Origin: Aurelia coerulea
Lineage: Eukaryota; Cnidaria; Scyphozoa; Semaeostomeae; Ulmaridae
NCBI GenBank assembly: GCA_039566865.1
Contig: CM076943.1
Location: 12,758,001-12,822,000 of the forward strand
DNA length: 64,000 nucleotides
Direction: 5' to 3'
Shown here: positions 31,701-40,910 of the stretch, piece after piece
How the letters are laid out: each line of letters begins with the position of its first letter
How positions within the stretch are numbered: position 1 is the first letter of the stretch
Notes under the pieces: model-generated
What the model saw: only the letters and a program-made list of their open reading frames with translations
The model's database searches: none
Told to the model about the DNA's origin: nothing
Translations under genes and position numbers: made by a program

Positions 31701-34397
31701 GCGACAGATCTATGAGCTTCGCCCCCCCAATATTTGGCAAAGTGCCCGCCACTGTTGCCACCAACTTGTTCACCTTCATAAATTACGGCTTCCTAACATG
31801 GTATCATTTTTCCTCTATCGATTTAGGATGATTTTAATTCTTTCAAAATTTTCCAGGAATTAAAAAAGAAGAAATGCTGCCATTTGGAAAACAATCATAG
31901 TAAATGAAACGATCAAGATAAAAACAAATTTCCATCGCAGATTTACAGCAAAGTACCCAAAGTTCCATTTCAAGCAAGTCAATTCAAAAGGAAGATGTAA
32001 TATATAGGTTGATTGTAACAAAATTTACAAGCATTCATACTGAGCAAAAATTTGATAAGGAAGTCAATGTAATTGGTTGAATCTCGTAAGAGCCATGATT
32101 TTATAAGGGCTTTCTATATGAAACACATGCGTACCAAATTTCCTTGCTCTCAAATTACCCTGGTTTACCACATGATATGCACTTAAAATCTTGTTTTGTG
32201 GGTTGAAGACAAAACAGCTGCCAAAGGAAAATTCAAGATTTCTGGACTTGACAGAGACCTCCCCCACAAAGGACCACAAAGCTGGGAGGCCCGGCGAATT
32301 TTAACTTAAAACTATTGCAAGATGAGTTGAAAACCGAGGAGATTTCCAATAATGATAATTGATATCCCTTGGTCCCACCCAGCACTACGATATGACAAGA
32401 GAGACATGTGCTAAGTGAATGGGTCCTGAAGATATCACTGATCAAGGCTAGGGATTAACACGAAGTCTTTGAAGGAATTGGAATTGTCTTGAAATCGACA
32501 GAACAAAGACTTTGGGGCAAGGCTACGGCTAATAAACCAAGGGGATAGAAACCCATCAGCCAAACTTCTTCTGAAAAAATAAAAAGTGGCAATATGTCAC
32601 AGTACAGCACATTAACATGGTTTCCCTGCCTAATAAATGCTCTTTAGTTGCTTAACCCTATCTGACCTGGGGGGCGGGGAGAGATTCGGCCCCCCCCCCA
32701 GTACAACTCTGTTTACAACGTTTTCCATGTATGCAGCAGGCCTCTGAGATTTTGGAAGTTTATCTTTGTATCATAGAGCAATAAAATTGTACAACGAATT
32801 TGGAAATTCTATTTTTAGCCTTGTCTCCATGGTTACCAATGTTTCATACTGCACTCTGTGAAAAATATACTCTGTACCTCTTTTAATCATGTTTAATTAG
32901 AATCTATATACGTTTTGATCTATATCTTTCATTTCCTTATGAAAAGTCAAGTTTTGTGACCTTTTAGCAAGCTTTCATCCAGATGATGTCATATGACATC
33001 ATAATGATCGTCATGCTCTAGCAACAATAACAACATCGCTGATTGGATTTGATTTTAAATTTGCATTGTTTATACAATGGACTACCTTTGTGCCAAATTT
33101 GGTTGCCATATCTCTTATGACAACAGAGATCAGCAGGGGCAGAATCGGCCCCCCCCCCCCGGCACTGAGTGTTTCAAAACACGCAGGTCAGATAGGGTTA
33201 AGAATTCTTGCTTAAAAAATGTGCAGTCTTCATACGGCTCAAGAATGTCTATTTTATCGAAGGTGTTGTGGCGGAGAGGTGTAATCCTCTGACTTTGCAG
33301 CCGGAACAGTCACACGTAGTGGGTTTGATACCCTGTAGGACCCCACCACTTGAGCATCATGACAAGGGGTCACAAACTCAATTAGGTCTGCTCTATTTTT
33401 GTGATCTAAGCGCTTGATGATGAAAACGCAACTTCACCTTCACTTTCATTTTAGCATGTAGAATTCTTACAAACTCTAAAGAATCCTTGTCATGTTAATT
33501 TGCACAAGGGATGTACTTTAAATCAAATGTTCTCTTGAATGAAGAACGCTCGTTGATAAAAGGAGCTTGAATTGAGTATTTTGGCACAATTTTTGCCCGT
33601 TTCCATACATGATTAGAGCTTGATCAAGCTTGACTATAATCCAGTGCTGGAAATATTCTCAAGCCACACTGCATTCAAGCTTGATTGGGTTTGCCTTCAG
33701 TTCAGAGATATGTATGTATGTATGTATCATTTGCCACGTTATTTAAAAATATTTACACGTTTTTAATATGAAAATAGATACAATACAATATATAAGCTTA
33801 AAAACGTAAAGGAAAAACACCGCTAATTACAGTGGCAGGGATAGCATTAACAGGTCAAGATGACCTTAATTCCATGATGGTCCCCTCAAAGGTGCTGGGA
33901 CAACAAAAAACGCGAGAAAGGAAAAATTGTAGCTGTTTTCCGTGTAAGACATGGATTGTAAGATCATGCCATAGTCCGGAGAAATAATGACAAGTCTTAA
34001 TAGAAGACACAAATGGTTTATGCTGCAAGCTAGCGTAAGCGGTGCAAAATACTTAATGCTTGAATCAAGCTCTAAAGCATACTAATCACACTCAAAACAA
34101 GTTAGTATCAGGCTTGAAGAATGCAAACATACTCAATCATTTTTCTGAGGGTAAAAACAGATTGAACTCACCTCAATTCTTGAGATATTACACCCAAATG
34201 ATTGGTTGATCTCATCCCTGTAATAGTGTCCAACCAGAGCTTTTGTTTTTGGTCCATGGTTCAAAGACTTTCTTTCATAGTACGCTGTTGCATAGGTTAA
34301 TAACAGGAAAAGAGGCCAGATAGTAAAATAGAATGTAGTCAAGACCATTGCTTAATGTTTCGTAGTTCATGTCTTTCTGTTCATGTGGATGGATCAT
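23912..34397 (-). CDS. DAG1: dystroglycan (DAG1-like), at least three exons
   Basis: Minus strand: exon 34397-34172 (ATG at 34348), exon 30583-28143, last exon from about 25785 to the stop at 23912. About 1,490 residues, far longer than the roughly 900 of vertebrates because of an expanded Ser/Thr-rich mucin region. Order: signal peptide (FTIWPLFLLLTYATA); cadherin-like start with LPTWLAHNTRNGYLFGIP, matching the family's LPSWLHWD...LEGLP; SEA-like region with YYVSWPLGC; RKRR furin site (nt 29923-29912); mucin stretch across the exon junction; second cadherin-like domain (KIPYDTFYDKEDGW); SEA-like domain with NGSVIFSW carrying the G-S autocleavage pair (nt 24616-24611); transmembrane helix; basic stop-transfer KRRRMK; tail with KKGQPILLPEE and three PPxY motifs. 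It links extracellular matrix (alpha, glycosylated) to dystrophin/utrophin-type WW-EF partners (beta). Confidence 0.88.
26045..26310. mobile_element. foldback MITE in a dystroglycan intron
   Basis: The left arm (26045-26150) and the reverse complement of the right arm (26195-26310) match over about 100 bp with mismatches. Shared phrases in order are CTCAACTTGTGT, TTGGCCTAA and TTATTCAAATCTAACTCA. A 110-codon plus-strand ORF (25976-26308) reads through both arms, giving an artefactual hydrophobic then basic protein. No transposase. Confidence 0.75.
26762..27061 (-). CDS. unrecognised ORF in a dystroglycan intron
   Basis: 99 codons, open in one frame, with one CPACKK (CxxC) motif and mixed composition including several charged and aromatic residues. 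I do not recognise a family. It lies on the same strand as dystroglycan between two of its exons. Nothing in dystroglycan resembles it. It could be a spurious ORF, a relic exon of a retrocopy, or an alternative exon. No flanking splice pair was convincing. Confidence 0.2.
   Translation of the reverse strand: MFSLLPENILHTFPAGTDECPACKKSLGSRDSYAITRKWFYVNAHQASIKQLYEVGNDKAGHLIKQTITISKKHEGNLVHADLAIVVYLHITFYEYEYL
27062..27965. other. dystroglycan intron, no gene seen
   Basis: AT-rich intronic sequence with short overlapping ORFs (27592-27864, 27638-27829 minus) and no domain signature. Confidence 0.5.
27966..28094 (+). repeat. (TTACG)n microsatellite beside a dystroglycan splice donor
   Basis: TTACG repeats without a break for 74 bases (27966-28039, about 15 units) and then decays through ATGTTACG, CTATGCTACG and AAATTACG variants to about 28094. 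Only about 45 bases separate it from the donor at 28142 on the minus strand. Pentamer periodicity opens long but meaningless ORFs on the plus strand. Confidence 0.92.
28143..30583 (-). CDS. DAG1: dystroglycan exon: alpha N-terminal domain, furin site, mucin region
   Basis: Acceptor cctttttgtattatag|ATATTTG with the first exon base at 30583, and donor GAAATT|gtaagtac with the last base at 28143, giving 813 codons plus two bases. Residues 1-55 finish the cadherin-like domain, 60-185 form the SEA/ribosomal-S6-like part (SGNSLPFFKQL, YYVSWPLGC, INSWHL) and RKRR ends the N-terminal domain. The rest (~590 residues) is Ser/Thr-rich with many N-x-S/T sites and few aromatic residues, a mucin-like stalk expected to be O-glycosylated. 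The 261-codon plus-strand ORF at 28938-29723 is a shadow of this biased composition. Confidence 0.85.
30917..31308. mobile_element. MITE with ~35-bp terminal inverted repeats in a dystroglycan intron
   Basis: The left end AGGGCCTGTTTACAGGAGGA continues AAAACACCTCACCTG. The reverse complement of the right end reads AGGGCCTGTTTATATGGGGA and continues AAAGCACCTCACCTG. The interior also contains a GC-rich palindrome around CGCCTGTCAGCCCCCGGGC. No coding capacity. The TTAGGACCTGTTCATATGG element at 1.7 and 4.0 kb has a similar style of end. Confidence 0.8.
31459..31827. repeat. long inverted repeat (foldback) in a dystroglycan intron
   Basis: Arms of about 70 bp: AAATCGATAGAGGAAAAATG at 31459 is mirrored by CATTTTTCCTCTATCGATTT ending at 31827, and GAAGGTGAACAAGTTGGTGG is mirrored by CCACCAACTTGTTCACCTTC. 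A second inner pair (GTCGCTCTTCTCGTTTCGGA / TCCGAAACGAGAAGAGCGAC) extends the pairing. The near-perfect match implies recent origin, and dystroglycan pre-mRNA would carry this hairpin. Confidence 0.85.
31828..32651. other. dystroglycan intron, no gene seen
   Basis: AT-rich. ORFs at 32064-32279 and 32233-32445 (minus) have no domain and no fitting splice sites. Confidence 0.5.
32656..33197. mobile_element. piggyBac-type MITE (TTAA), copy D
   Basis: TTAA (32652-32655), CCCTATCTGACCTGGG, a ~542-bp body, CAGGTCAGATAGGG, TTAA (33198-33201). The interior matches copy B (5360-5920) through phrases such as GTATCATAGAGCAATAAAAT and GAGTGTTTCAAAACAC, so B and D are siblings. Confidence 0.88.
33259..33443 (+). 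mobile_element. tRNA-derived SINE, plus-strand copy
   Basis: Begins GAAGGTGTTGTGGCGGAGAG with an A-box-like TGGCGGAGAGG. A B-box-like GGGTTTGATACCC lies about 50 bases downstream. It then has a body (AGCATCATGACAAGGGGTC, TTAGGTCTGCTCTATTT) and ends AACTTCACCTTCAC. It matches the minus-strand copy at 35177-35359 end to end. The head looks derived from a class II (Ser/Leu-like) tRNA. Lies in a dystroglycan intron. Confidence 0.8.
33444..34171. other. dystroglycan first intron, remainder
   Basis: No gene. A short TGTA/TATG microsatellite lies near 33712-33727. The rest is unremarkable AT-rich intron up to the donor at 34171. Confidence 0.5.
34172..34397 (-). CDS. DAG1: dystroglycan exon with start codon and signal peptide
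   Basis: Acceptor gtactattgcag|ATG at 34398-34400 on the minus strand, donor ATTGAG|gtgag with the last exon base at 34172. The coding ATG at 34348 opens MVLTTFYFTIWPLFLLLTYA, a clear signal peptide, then VGHYYRDEINQSF, matching the VVGRSFRVTIP start of the alpha-dystroglycan cadherin-like fold. The first exon base also begins an out-of-frame ATG (34397) and another lies at about 34385, so the leader carries upstream ORFs that could lower translation. 59 codons, phase 0 into the next exon. Confidence 0.8.
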
Positions 34398-34550
34398 CTG
34401 CAATAGTACAAAATAATGTCAGAATGGCATTTGGTTGAGTTGAACTAGTTCCTAAACTTGAAAATTCATTTTAACAAAGAGCATTTGATGGATTAAAATG
34501 TATCAAATTTTTTCTGATAGCTGAGAAACTGAAGTCATGCTTCTGTAATT

Positions 34551-34852
34551 TTTCCCCGGGGGGGTTACTTGACAAGGTTTTGGTCGGGGACGTGCCATCG
34601 AAGCTTAAAAAACTTACCCGTTCCTTATACCAATTTTGCGAAAAAGTATACCCAACCTTCTACCAATTTTCCGAAAAAGTATACCAAAATCGTTCTTTAA
34701 ACCAAAATTGCGAAAATCGATACCGTTCCTTATACCAAAATCGTGAAAATTGATACCGTTCCTTATACCAAAATCGTGAAAATCGATACCCTTCTCGATG
34801 GCACGTCCCCGTACCCGAAATATGTGGAGTACCCCCCCCCCGGGAATTTTTC
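34551..34852. mobile_element. G-run inverted-repeat element upstream of dystroglycan
   Basis: The left end CCCCGGGGGGGG then GGGGACGTGCCATCG is mirrored by CGATGGCACGTCCCC ... CCCCCCCCCCGGG at the right end. The interior is a tandem array of ~38-bp units (TTATACCAAAATCGTGAAAA TCGATACC and variants). The 88-codon minus ORF 34614-34880 is a product of this array. Confidence 0.8.
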
Positions 34853-35027
34853 TTCTTGTTTTATAGTTGCCAGTCGTCATCAGTTTCGGAGTCGGAGGCA
34901 GCCATAATAGGCATAATAAGAGTACAATAGGTTGTAATTATTTTCATTGTTAAAATTGGGGCTGTGCACCACAGATATATGGCACACCATACACCTTCTT
35001 GGTCAAAGTTTTAGTAGGGGTCTGCCG

Positions 35028-35495
35028 CGAGCATATTCCAAATAGTGCCGTTCACTAGACTAATTTTTACGAAAATGGTACCCTTGGCGAGACTATTATG
35101 TTGACCATTTCCTGGACCAATATTGTCAAATTTGTACCAAATTTGATATCATGACCGTTCGCTAGACCAATATTGTGAAGGTGAAGTTGCGCTTTTCAGC
35201 GCAAAGCGCTGGGATCGCAGAAATAGAGCAGACCTAATCGAATCCGCGACCCCTTGTCATGACGCTCAAGTGGTTCCTACCGGGTATCGAACCCACTCTG
35301 CCTGACTGTTCTGGCTGCAAAGTCAAAGGATTACACCACTCGCGCCACAACACCTTCAAAATATTGTCAAAAATGATACAGACGAAAATTGCAAAGAATA
35401 AGTACACCCTTGGCTAGACTAGAAGTCCAAAAAAGTATACCCTTGCTTGCGGCACATCCCCAGGTACTTTTACTATGGAAGACCCCCCCCGCCCC
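35028..35495. mobile_element. G-run family relative, interrupted by a SINE
   Basis: Short units with GACCAATATTGT / AAAATGGTACCCTTGGC phrases, flanked by CTGCCGCGAGC (left) and GCTTGCGGCAC...CCCCCCCC (right). The middle is interrupted at an AATATTGT site by the SINE at 35177-35359. The ends are less clear than in other members. Confidence 0.6.
35177..35359 (-). mobile_element. tRNA-derived SINE, minus-strand copy with 8-bp target duplication
   Basis: On the minus strand: GAAGGTGTTGTGGCGCGAGT (A-box TGGCGCGAGTGG), B-box GGGTTCGATACC matching GGTTCGANNCC exactly, then the same body and AACTTCACCTTC end as the copy at 33259. Flanked by AATATTGT at 35169-35176 and 35360-35367. The internal polymerase III promoter is better kept here than in the other copy. 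Confidence 0.88.
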
Positions 35496-36074
35496 CGTGC
35501 ATACGCCGATTCCAGTCAGTACAGTTTGTTGTATGACTGTTGTATGTCTATCTGGCTTCTATCAAAGTGTTCAGTGTAACCCCAGGTTGTAATTAATTTG
35601 CAACAAATGCACAGCTTTCGCAATAAATCATCCACATTTTCTCATTGGGGTTCAGATTCTTTTTCCCAGCTATGTTTAACAGTGTACGATTTACGAATCA
35701 TGATGGGCGGCATGGCATAGCTTGCCTGGCGGGGATCGGATCTAACCATTTAAATTATTAATATTCAAACAGTTATTATGAATCAGGAGCTATGATCTAT
35801 GATCATGCAGCAAGTGTGAGCGCAGCTAAGACAAAATAATTACATGAACTTACCAAATACTTCTGGAATCACTGGGTAAAATATAAAAACGCCAATTTAG
35901 TTTCCCTCTCTTTTTCCACATCTGGCGGCCATATTTCTTTTGCTTGTTCTGAGATTTGATTATTTGATATTTGTGCACGTGATGAAATCAAAGCCAATCG
36001 GATTGCAGAATGTCCACCTTGTTTTCATGGCAACGAATATTTGAAAAACAATGAGTCATTAGAATTATGCCGAC
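35496..36074. other. no gene seen
   Basis: Intergenic. No supported ORF. Confidence 0.45.
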
Positions 36075-36458
36075 GACGTAAAACTTTCACTTTTGTTACC
36101 ACAGCTTGAAATATTCAAACTTTTAGTGAAAGATGCGAAGATAGATTGCTTTCATGATATCTGGATGTTTTTGAAACAAATTCCAGTTGCTCAAAGATTG
36201 CTAGTAAGTGAAATTGTCCAAATTTTTAAACTGCTGAGTGTCAATCCTGCAACAAGTGCAACTGGTGAGCGATCATTCTCTTTAGCAAGGCGTCTAAAAA
36301 CTTGATTTCGCTCAAGAATGTCCCCAAAAAGGTTCAACAACTTAGCAATTCTTCACAGTCACAAACAAAGGACAGACAGAATAAACAATATCGTAGTTGC
36401 AACTATTTTCATCAATAGAAATGAGAACAGGATACGAAATTTTGGGAAATTTCATTAA
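36075..36458 (+). pseudogene. hAT transposase C-terminal dimerisation domain, fragment
   Basis: Translation reads FKLLSVNPATSATGERSFSL then ARRLKT, a stop (TGA at 36303-36305, where the family has Trp), and then RMSPKRFNNLAILHSHKQ and a short tail ending NFGKFH before TAA. NPATSATGERSFS-x-R-K is the signature of the hATC dimerisation region near the end of hAT transposases. No DDE core lies upstream and no terminal repeats were found, so this is a solitary fossil. Confidence 0.8.
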
Positions 36459-36574
36459 AATGTTGATTCATTGATGATACAAACTTACTCAGAATAAACA
36501 ATGTTCGCGTTTTTATGTTTGAAGAATGAAAACATTATGCAGGGGCTTTTGCTCCAACCGGAAGGAATACACCT

Positions 36575-36633
36575 ATATATATAGACATATAGACATATAG
36601 ACATATAGACATATAGACATATAGACATATAGG
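36575..36633 (+). repeat. 8-bp microsatellite (ATAGACAT)n
   Basis: About six tandem copies of ATAGACAT after a short (TA)n run. Its reading frame gives a meaningless repetitive peptide on the minus strand. Confidence 0.88.
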
Positions 36634-37630
36634 TACATAGGAATCAGGAATGTTGTAACAAAGGGCATTATTTGTGCACACAATCGAAACAATCAGCGAA
36701 GCATCTGAGATATTTATAGGCATTGTTAATGTATACAATCAAAACAATTCTGATATATTTGGGCCAACAATGAACTTTGGCGAAGTTGCAAATTCACATT
36801 TCCTCATTAAGACTAATTACTACTTGCTCCCAAAATTAATGGAGCTGCCAACTCATTACAAGGCAATCTTCAAAATTTGACCTCTTTGACCTGGCACACT
36901 GCCCTTACTGTTTGAAAAATCTTCAATATCGATAACTGTTAACAAGGGAACCTACCAACCCATATCAAGAAACCATTGTGACACTGTTATAGTGGCAACT
37001 CTTGTCAGGATAAAGTAAACAATTTGTCAATATTGGCGGCCATCGTTTAGTTTCACTCTGGGCAGTAGGAAGCATCTTAAACTTGGAGGGGCACATCATT
37101 TAAATGGCACTTCTTTCGTAAGAAGGGCACTTTAATATACATCAAATTTTTGACGGTAAAAATATGATAGATAGAAGAAAATAGTGCGAATGCTGCTATA
37201 TCCGATGTTCTTCACAATGAAACAAAATGAGAAGTATACATAACTTGACCACACAGTAAATATAAGCAATGTTAAAGCGACTTTCTGTCCGCATCGGTCT
37301 TCATAAGGGGCACATCCTGAGGCAAAAGGGCACTTTTTGGTTTATTGATAAAACTTTGGGGGCACGCCCCCCGGTACTGCCCCCCGGTTCCTACGTCTCT
37401 CGACTCTGGCTTTATCTAATGTAATAGTTCTGATGCATATCAAGAAATCTGGTCTGCTTCATCAAGTGGGCTCGTCATTAAGCTACAGCCATTTCGATAT
37501 AAACTAAATCGTGCATTGCAATTGCAAATAAATATTCTATTACTTTTGAGGCAAACTATGTGCATGATCTCATTCTTCAAACATGGCTAATGGGGGCCTT
37601 TAATTAGGTTCTGTTATGTTTAAAATGCTT
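36634..37630. other. no gene seen
   Basis: Intergenic. Short ORF 36674-36880 without features. A G/C-run patch lies near 37370-37390. Confidence 0.45.
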
Positions 37631-38495
37631 AATAGACCATTTGCCAATTAAGAAAAAATTCCGACAGCCCTAGTAACAGTCGGAAATCCGGGGAGTCCTC
37701 TCCATTACAGTATAATCGGCAAGCCGACCCGGTCCGATTTTCTGACCCGAAGCTGCATTTGGAGCCGATGCTCGATGGTTACTCAACTAATTTTAAAACA
37801 GAAAAAAATGTACAAGAGATAACTGGTTTGTGAGTCTGATCACGAATTTGGGGTTCAATATTGCCCCCAGGGGCGGAGCGCGGGGGCTGCGAAAATTGGG
37901 GAAAATTTTGGCCTACCCCATTTTGGGCCGTAACTCCGTTTTGCGAGGGGTAAACGGCCTCGGCATGTCAAAAATCAACGAGAAACCGTATTCTTTCACT
38001 AAAACACTATTAATCTCGAATTTATCCCTAAAATTCGCAGAATAACGAGCCTTTCTTTTTTCAAAGCTGTGGGGAAAATCCCGAAAATTTCTACTTAGGC
38101 CCTTTTTCCTCCCAAATGGATCGTGCTCGTTTTCCTACTAAATGCACTTACTAACTCCAGATTAATGATTAAATACCTTTAAAAGGGTTGAAATAAAGTC
38201 CTCCAAAAGTTTGTTTTCAGTTTCTCGATTTATCCGCTTCAGAATCAGCCCAAGACGATCGGCCAGTTTTCGTTGATTTTTCAAAATTTTCTCCCAAGTT
38301 TTGGACTTATTACATTTGAAGTAAGGGGTCAAATCAGATGATCGTTTGTTTATGTGCCCTACTCTACAAATCGATCGTGGGAAATACATCGAATAAGATA
38401 TTTTGAAGTGGAGAGGATTCCCCGATGTTACAAGGGCTGTCGGAATTGGCCACGCTCGCCTCAATCCCTTTTTCCTAATTGGCAAATGGTCTATT
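37631..38495. mobile_element. inverted-repeat transposable element, AATAGACCATTTGCCAATTA termini
   Basis: The left end AATAGACCATTTGCCAATTA is mirrored by TAATTGGCAAATGGTCTATT at the right end. Homology continues inward (CCGACAGCCCTAGTAACA, GGGGAGTCCTCTCCATTAC) for about 90 bp. The interior has one minus ORF (38162-38515) without recognisable transposase motifs. The termini share AATAGACC with the shorter element at 43553-43741. Confidence 0.75.
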
Positions 38496-38689
38496 GAGAT
38501 ATTTAACTTCGACATAAGACTAAAGCATAGCGTTCCTTTAGGCCTTTTCCTTTATACCAAAAGATGCTGCGTGTGGTCCCCGAGCCTTCGCTATCAAATG
38601 TTAGACGTACTATAGACTGCAAACTATTTTCCACTTTTATGGCGATTTACAGAAGGATTTAGTGGTTAAATATGCTGCAAATGAATATC

Positions 38690-39005
38690 TTTTCCCGGGC
38701 GTTTCTTGGCATGTAAAGGGCGTTGGTCGCATTTATAGCCAAAGTAGAGGGCGTGGTCAGGAAAATTTTTCTGGGGGCTTCGCCCCCAGACCCCCTCATA
38801 TTTTCTCCCTACTTTTGAGCCCCCCCAATCGAAATTATGCTCCGCGGTCCCTGGTACCGAGTGATTGGTTGGGAAAGAATTTGTTGCTTCTTGACGTTGT
38901 TTTCTGTTATCACTTTATGTGACCAAAGTTTCGTCATAGGTTCATTCTATATTCTACAAAGCTGCTATTCATAGTTGCGCAAGGGAGCATTTGACAACAT
39001 GAGTG
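38690..39005. repeat. G/C-run repeat fragment
   Basis: AGGGCGTGGTCAGGAAAATT...GGGGGCTTCGCCCCC is a diverged inverse of the GGGGGCAAAGCCCCC block at ~40700 and of the GGGCGAAGCCCCC block at ~620. No gene. Confidence 0.5.
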
Positions 39006-39229
39006 TTTACCCCCAGGGCCGCCAAGAGAGAGGCTAGGCACCACGCCGTTTTATCCTTGGGCCACGCCCTCCTATGCACTGGTAAGACACTGCTTTTAGA
39101 TTTTTTTGAATCTCAGTGGGCCCGCCGGCCTGAAAATGTTCCTGAAAGAAAACTACAAAAAAAAAATACACACCTTATTTCTTGCTGGCCTACAGAGGCC
39201 CCCAGGCCCCCTGGTAACTACCCTGGCTA

Positions 39230-39405
39230 CCCCCCTCTCTGTTTTGAATATCCCCCTACTATACTGATGTTGCCTCACCACACACATCATGGTATCCCCC
39301 ACTGAGCTCCGGATGCCTCCCAACTATACTGAATTGCCCAACTGTACTCAAACATACCTCCCACTGTACTGAACATCCCCAACTGTACTGCACACTCCCG
39401 GTGGG
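39230..39405 (+). repeat. degenerate tandem repeat around ACTGTACTGAACATCCCC
   Basis: Imperfect ~18-22 bp units such as CCCAACTGTACTGAACAT repeat about eight times with many substitutions. Confidence 0.55.
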
Positions 39406-39436
39406 TGCAATTCAACAGTAAAAGGTACATCACGCT

Positions 39437-40390
39437 CGTCATCATCATCATCATCATCAATAATTTATTTAATGTAGGCTAAGTAAAATAAAAAGAATAG
39501 CTAAATTACAGCTAATTTAGGCCTACTTTACAAAAATTTACAAAATTTACAAATTAATTCCTAAAGCTAATCAATAAAAACATTTAGTGGATTATATACA
39601 AGATAAAAGCATGCCTTCCCTACGAGGTACGGAGCGACGCCCACCTCCCAAAGAGACGGCGGACACACCGCGCGAGGGAACCCCCACACGCATATCCTAA
39701 GCTGCGGTCGCCGCTAGTGAGCAATTCCCCAGTTCAACCGCAGCCCAGTGCCTGCATCGTGAAGGGGACCTCACATCCCGCACAGCACATCCCCTATCCC
39801 ACCGGGAAGCAGCGCACCGCCCCCATCCTTGCGAGAAGGCCCAAGAAATGTTTATCATGTTAGAAACCCAACTCTTGGAATGTTTGTTTTGCAGAGCCTA
39901 CAGTTGCATTTTTCACCATGCCAACATCTAATTCGTTTTTTGAAAATAGGAAGGGTGCTTGATCGTTTTATTTCGTGCGGTAAAAACTGCCAAAGTTTAT
40001 TTCCAAGGTAGGCTGTGGTCTCAACTCCAAAGGACGTGGTTCGCACCTTTGGAATTTGAGCGTCATTGCCATGCCTTGGGTTGCAGCTAATACCTCTCTC
40101 CATAAAAATATCTTTCATGAAAGGTGGATTTAGATCAGACTTTGTTTTAAAAACATCCGTCATAGGCAACTGTAGGTTTCTTACATGGATGGGCACCGAA
40201 TTGCTCTGTTCCAGGAGAGAACCAAAATCACTTCCGTGATCCTTGTACGCAATGCGCAGTGCCCTCTCGTGAACATGATGTATTCTATGGTTTAAAGTTC
40301 TGTCATAAAACATCCAAACAAGTGGACAGTAGCTAAAGTGCGATAACACAAATGGTTTCATTAGCTGCTGCAATTTGTCAGTGTCCATGT
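39437..40390 (-). mobile_element. 5'-truncated non-LTR retrotransposon, 3' end of ORF2 plus 3' UTR
   Basis: On the minus strand: the C-terminal part of a CR1/L2/Jockey-type ORF2, then a ~400-bp GC-rich 3' UTR ending in a (GAT)n tail (plus-strand TCATCATC run at 39437-39460). 5' truncation and a short 3' microsatellite are typical of this class. It is a different family from the copies at 9.3 and 17.9 kb. Confidence 0.78.
39855..40388 (-). pseudogene. non-LTR reverse transcriptase C-terminal fragment
   Basis: 177 codons, open. KPFVLSHFSYCPLVWMFYDR and LNHRIHHVHERALRIAYKD match the conserved segment after the polymerase core in CR1/L2-type proteins (...FxYCxLVWMFxxR... NxIxxxxxRALR...). It continues through LPPHEIK-like LPHEIKRSS and ends with a Cys-containing tail (CNCRLCKTNIPRVGFL). 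Lacks the whole polymerase core. Confidence 0.8.
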
Positions 40391-40509
40391 AGCAGGATAT
40401 ACGGGCAAGTGCATGGAGTTTCTCAGAGCCTTTTTAAGGGGTTTTAAGTGGGGAGGCAAATCCTAAAAAGGGGATAAAATTAGTCTGATTGGCTAGAAAA
40501 GCAGGCTAA

Positions 40510-40910
40510 AAAATAGGAAATTTACGAATCCAAAAATATATATCAAACGGGCTAGCTAAAATCAAACTACAGACAAGAATACTTTGTCAAGATTGTTGTG
40601 TAAGACTCGTTTGATATTTGACATATTTGATTTACAAAACTCATTGCGAATTCTTGTGAGCAGCGGCGTGGCCAGAAATTTTAAGCTAGGTGAAATGAGG
40701 GGGTCTGGGGGCAAAGCCCCCAGAAAAATTTTCAGGGCCATACCCTTTACTTTGGCTTAGAATGGCTCTCCCAATATCATGCTTGCCATTAGTGAAAAGG
40801 AAACTTTGAGAGTTTTGTGACATTTATCCTATGCGTGAGTAACATTTTTGAAGAAACATCCTTGACTTTGGCTGAAACACCCTGTCTCTGGTGGTAAACA
40901 GTCCTGTTAT
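40510..40910 (+). repeat. dispersed repeat, copy 2 (relative of 400-960)
   Basis: Shares, in the same order, ACGAATCCAAAAAT, GGCTAGCTAAAATCAAACTA, the G-run/GGGGCAAAGCCCCC patch and GGCTTAGAATG...ATCATGCTTGCCATTAG with the region at 400-960. Confidence 0.7.

Noticed and set aside
33262..33345. Possible tRNA gene
   Set aside because: A and B boxes are present, but the sequence belongs to a ~185-bp repeat with a second copy and target duplication, and the cloverleaf is not intact. It is a SINE.
34614..34880. 88-codon minus ORF with repeated DFGIRNGI
   Set aside because: Translation of the tandem array inside a G-run element.
38162..38515. Transposase candidate inside the AATAGACC element
   Set aside because: 117 codons with no DDE/D, zinc finger or hAT motif that I can see.
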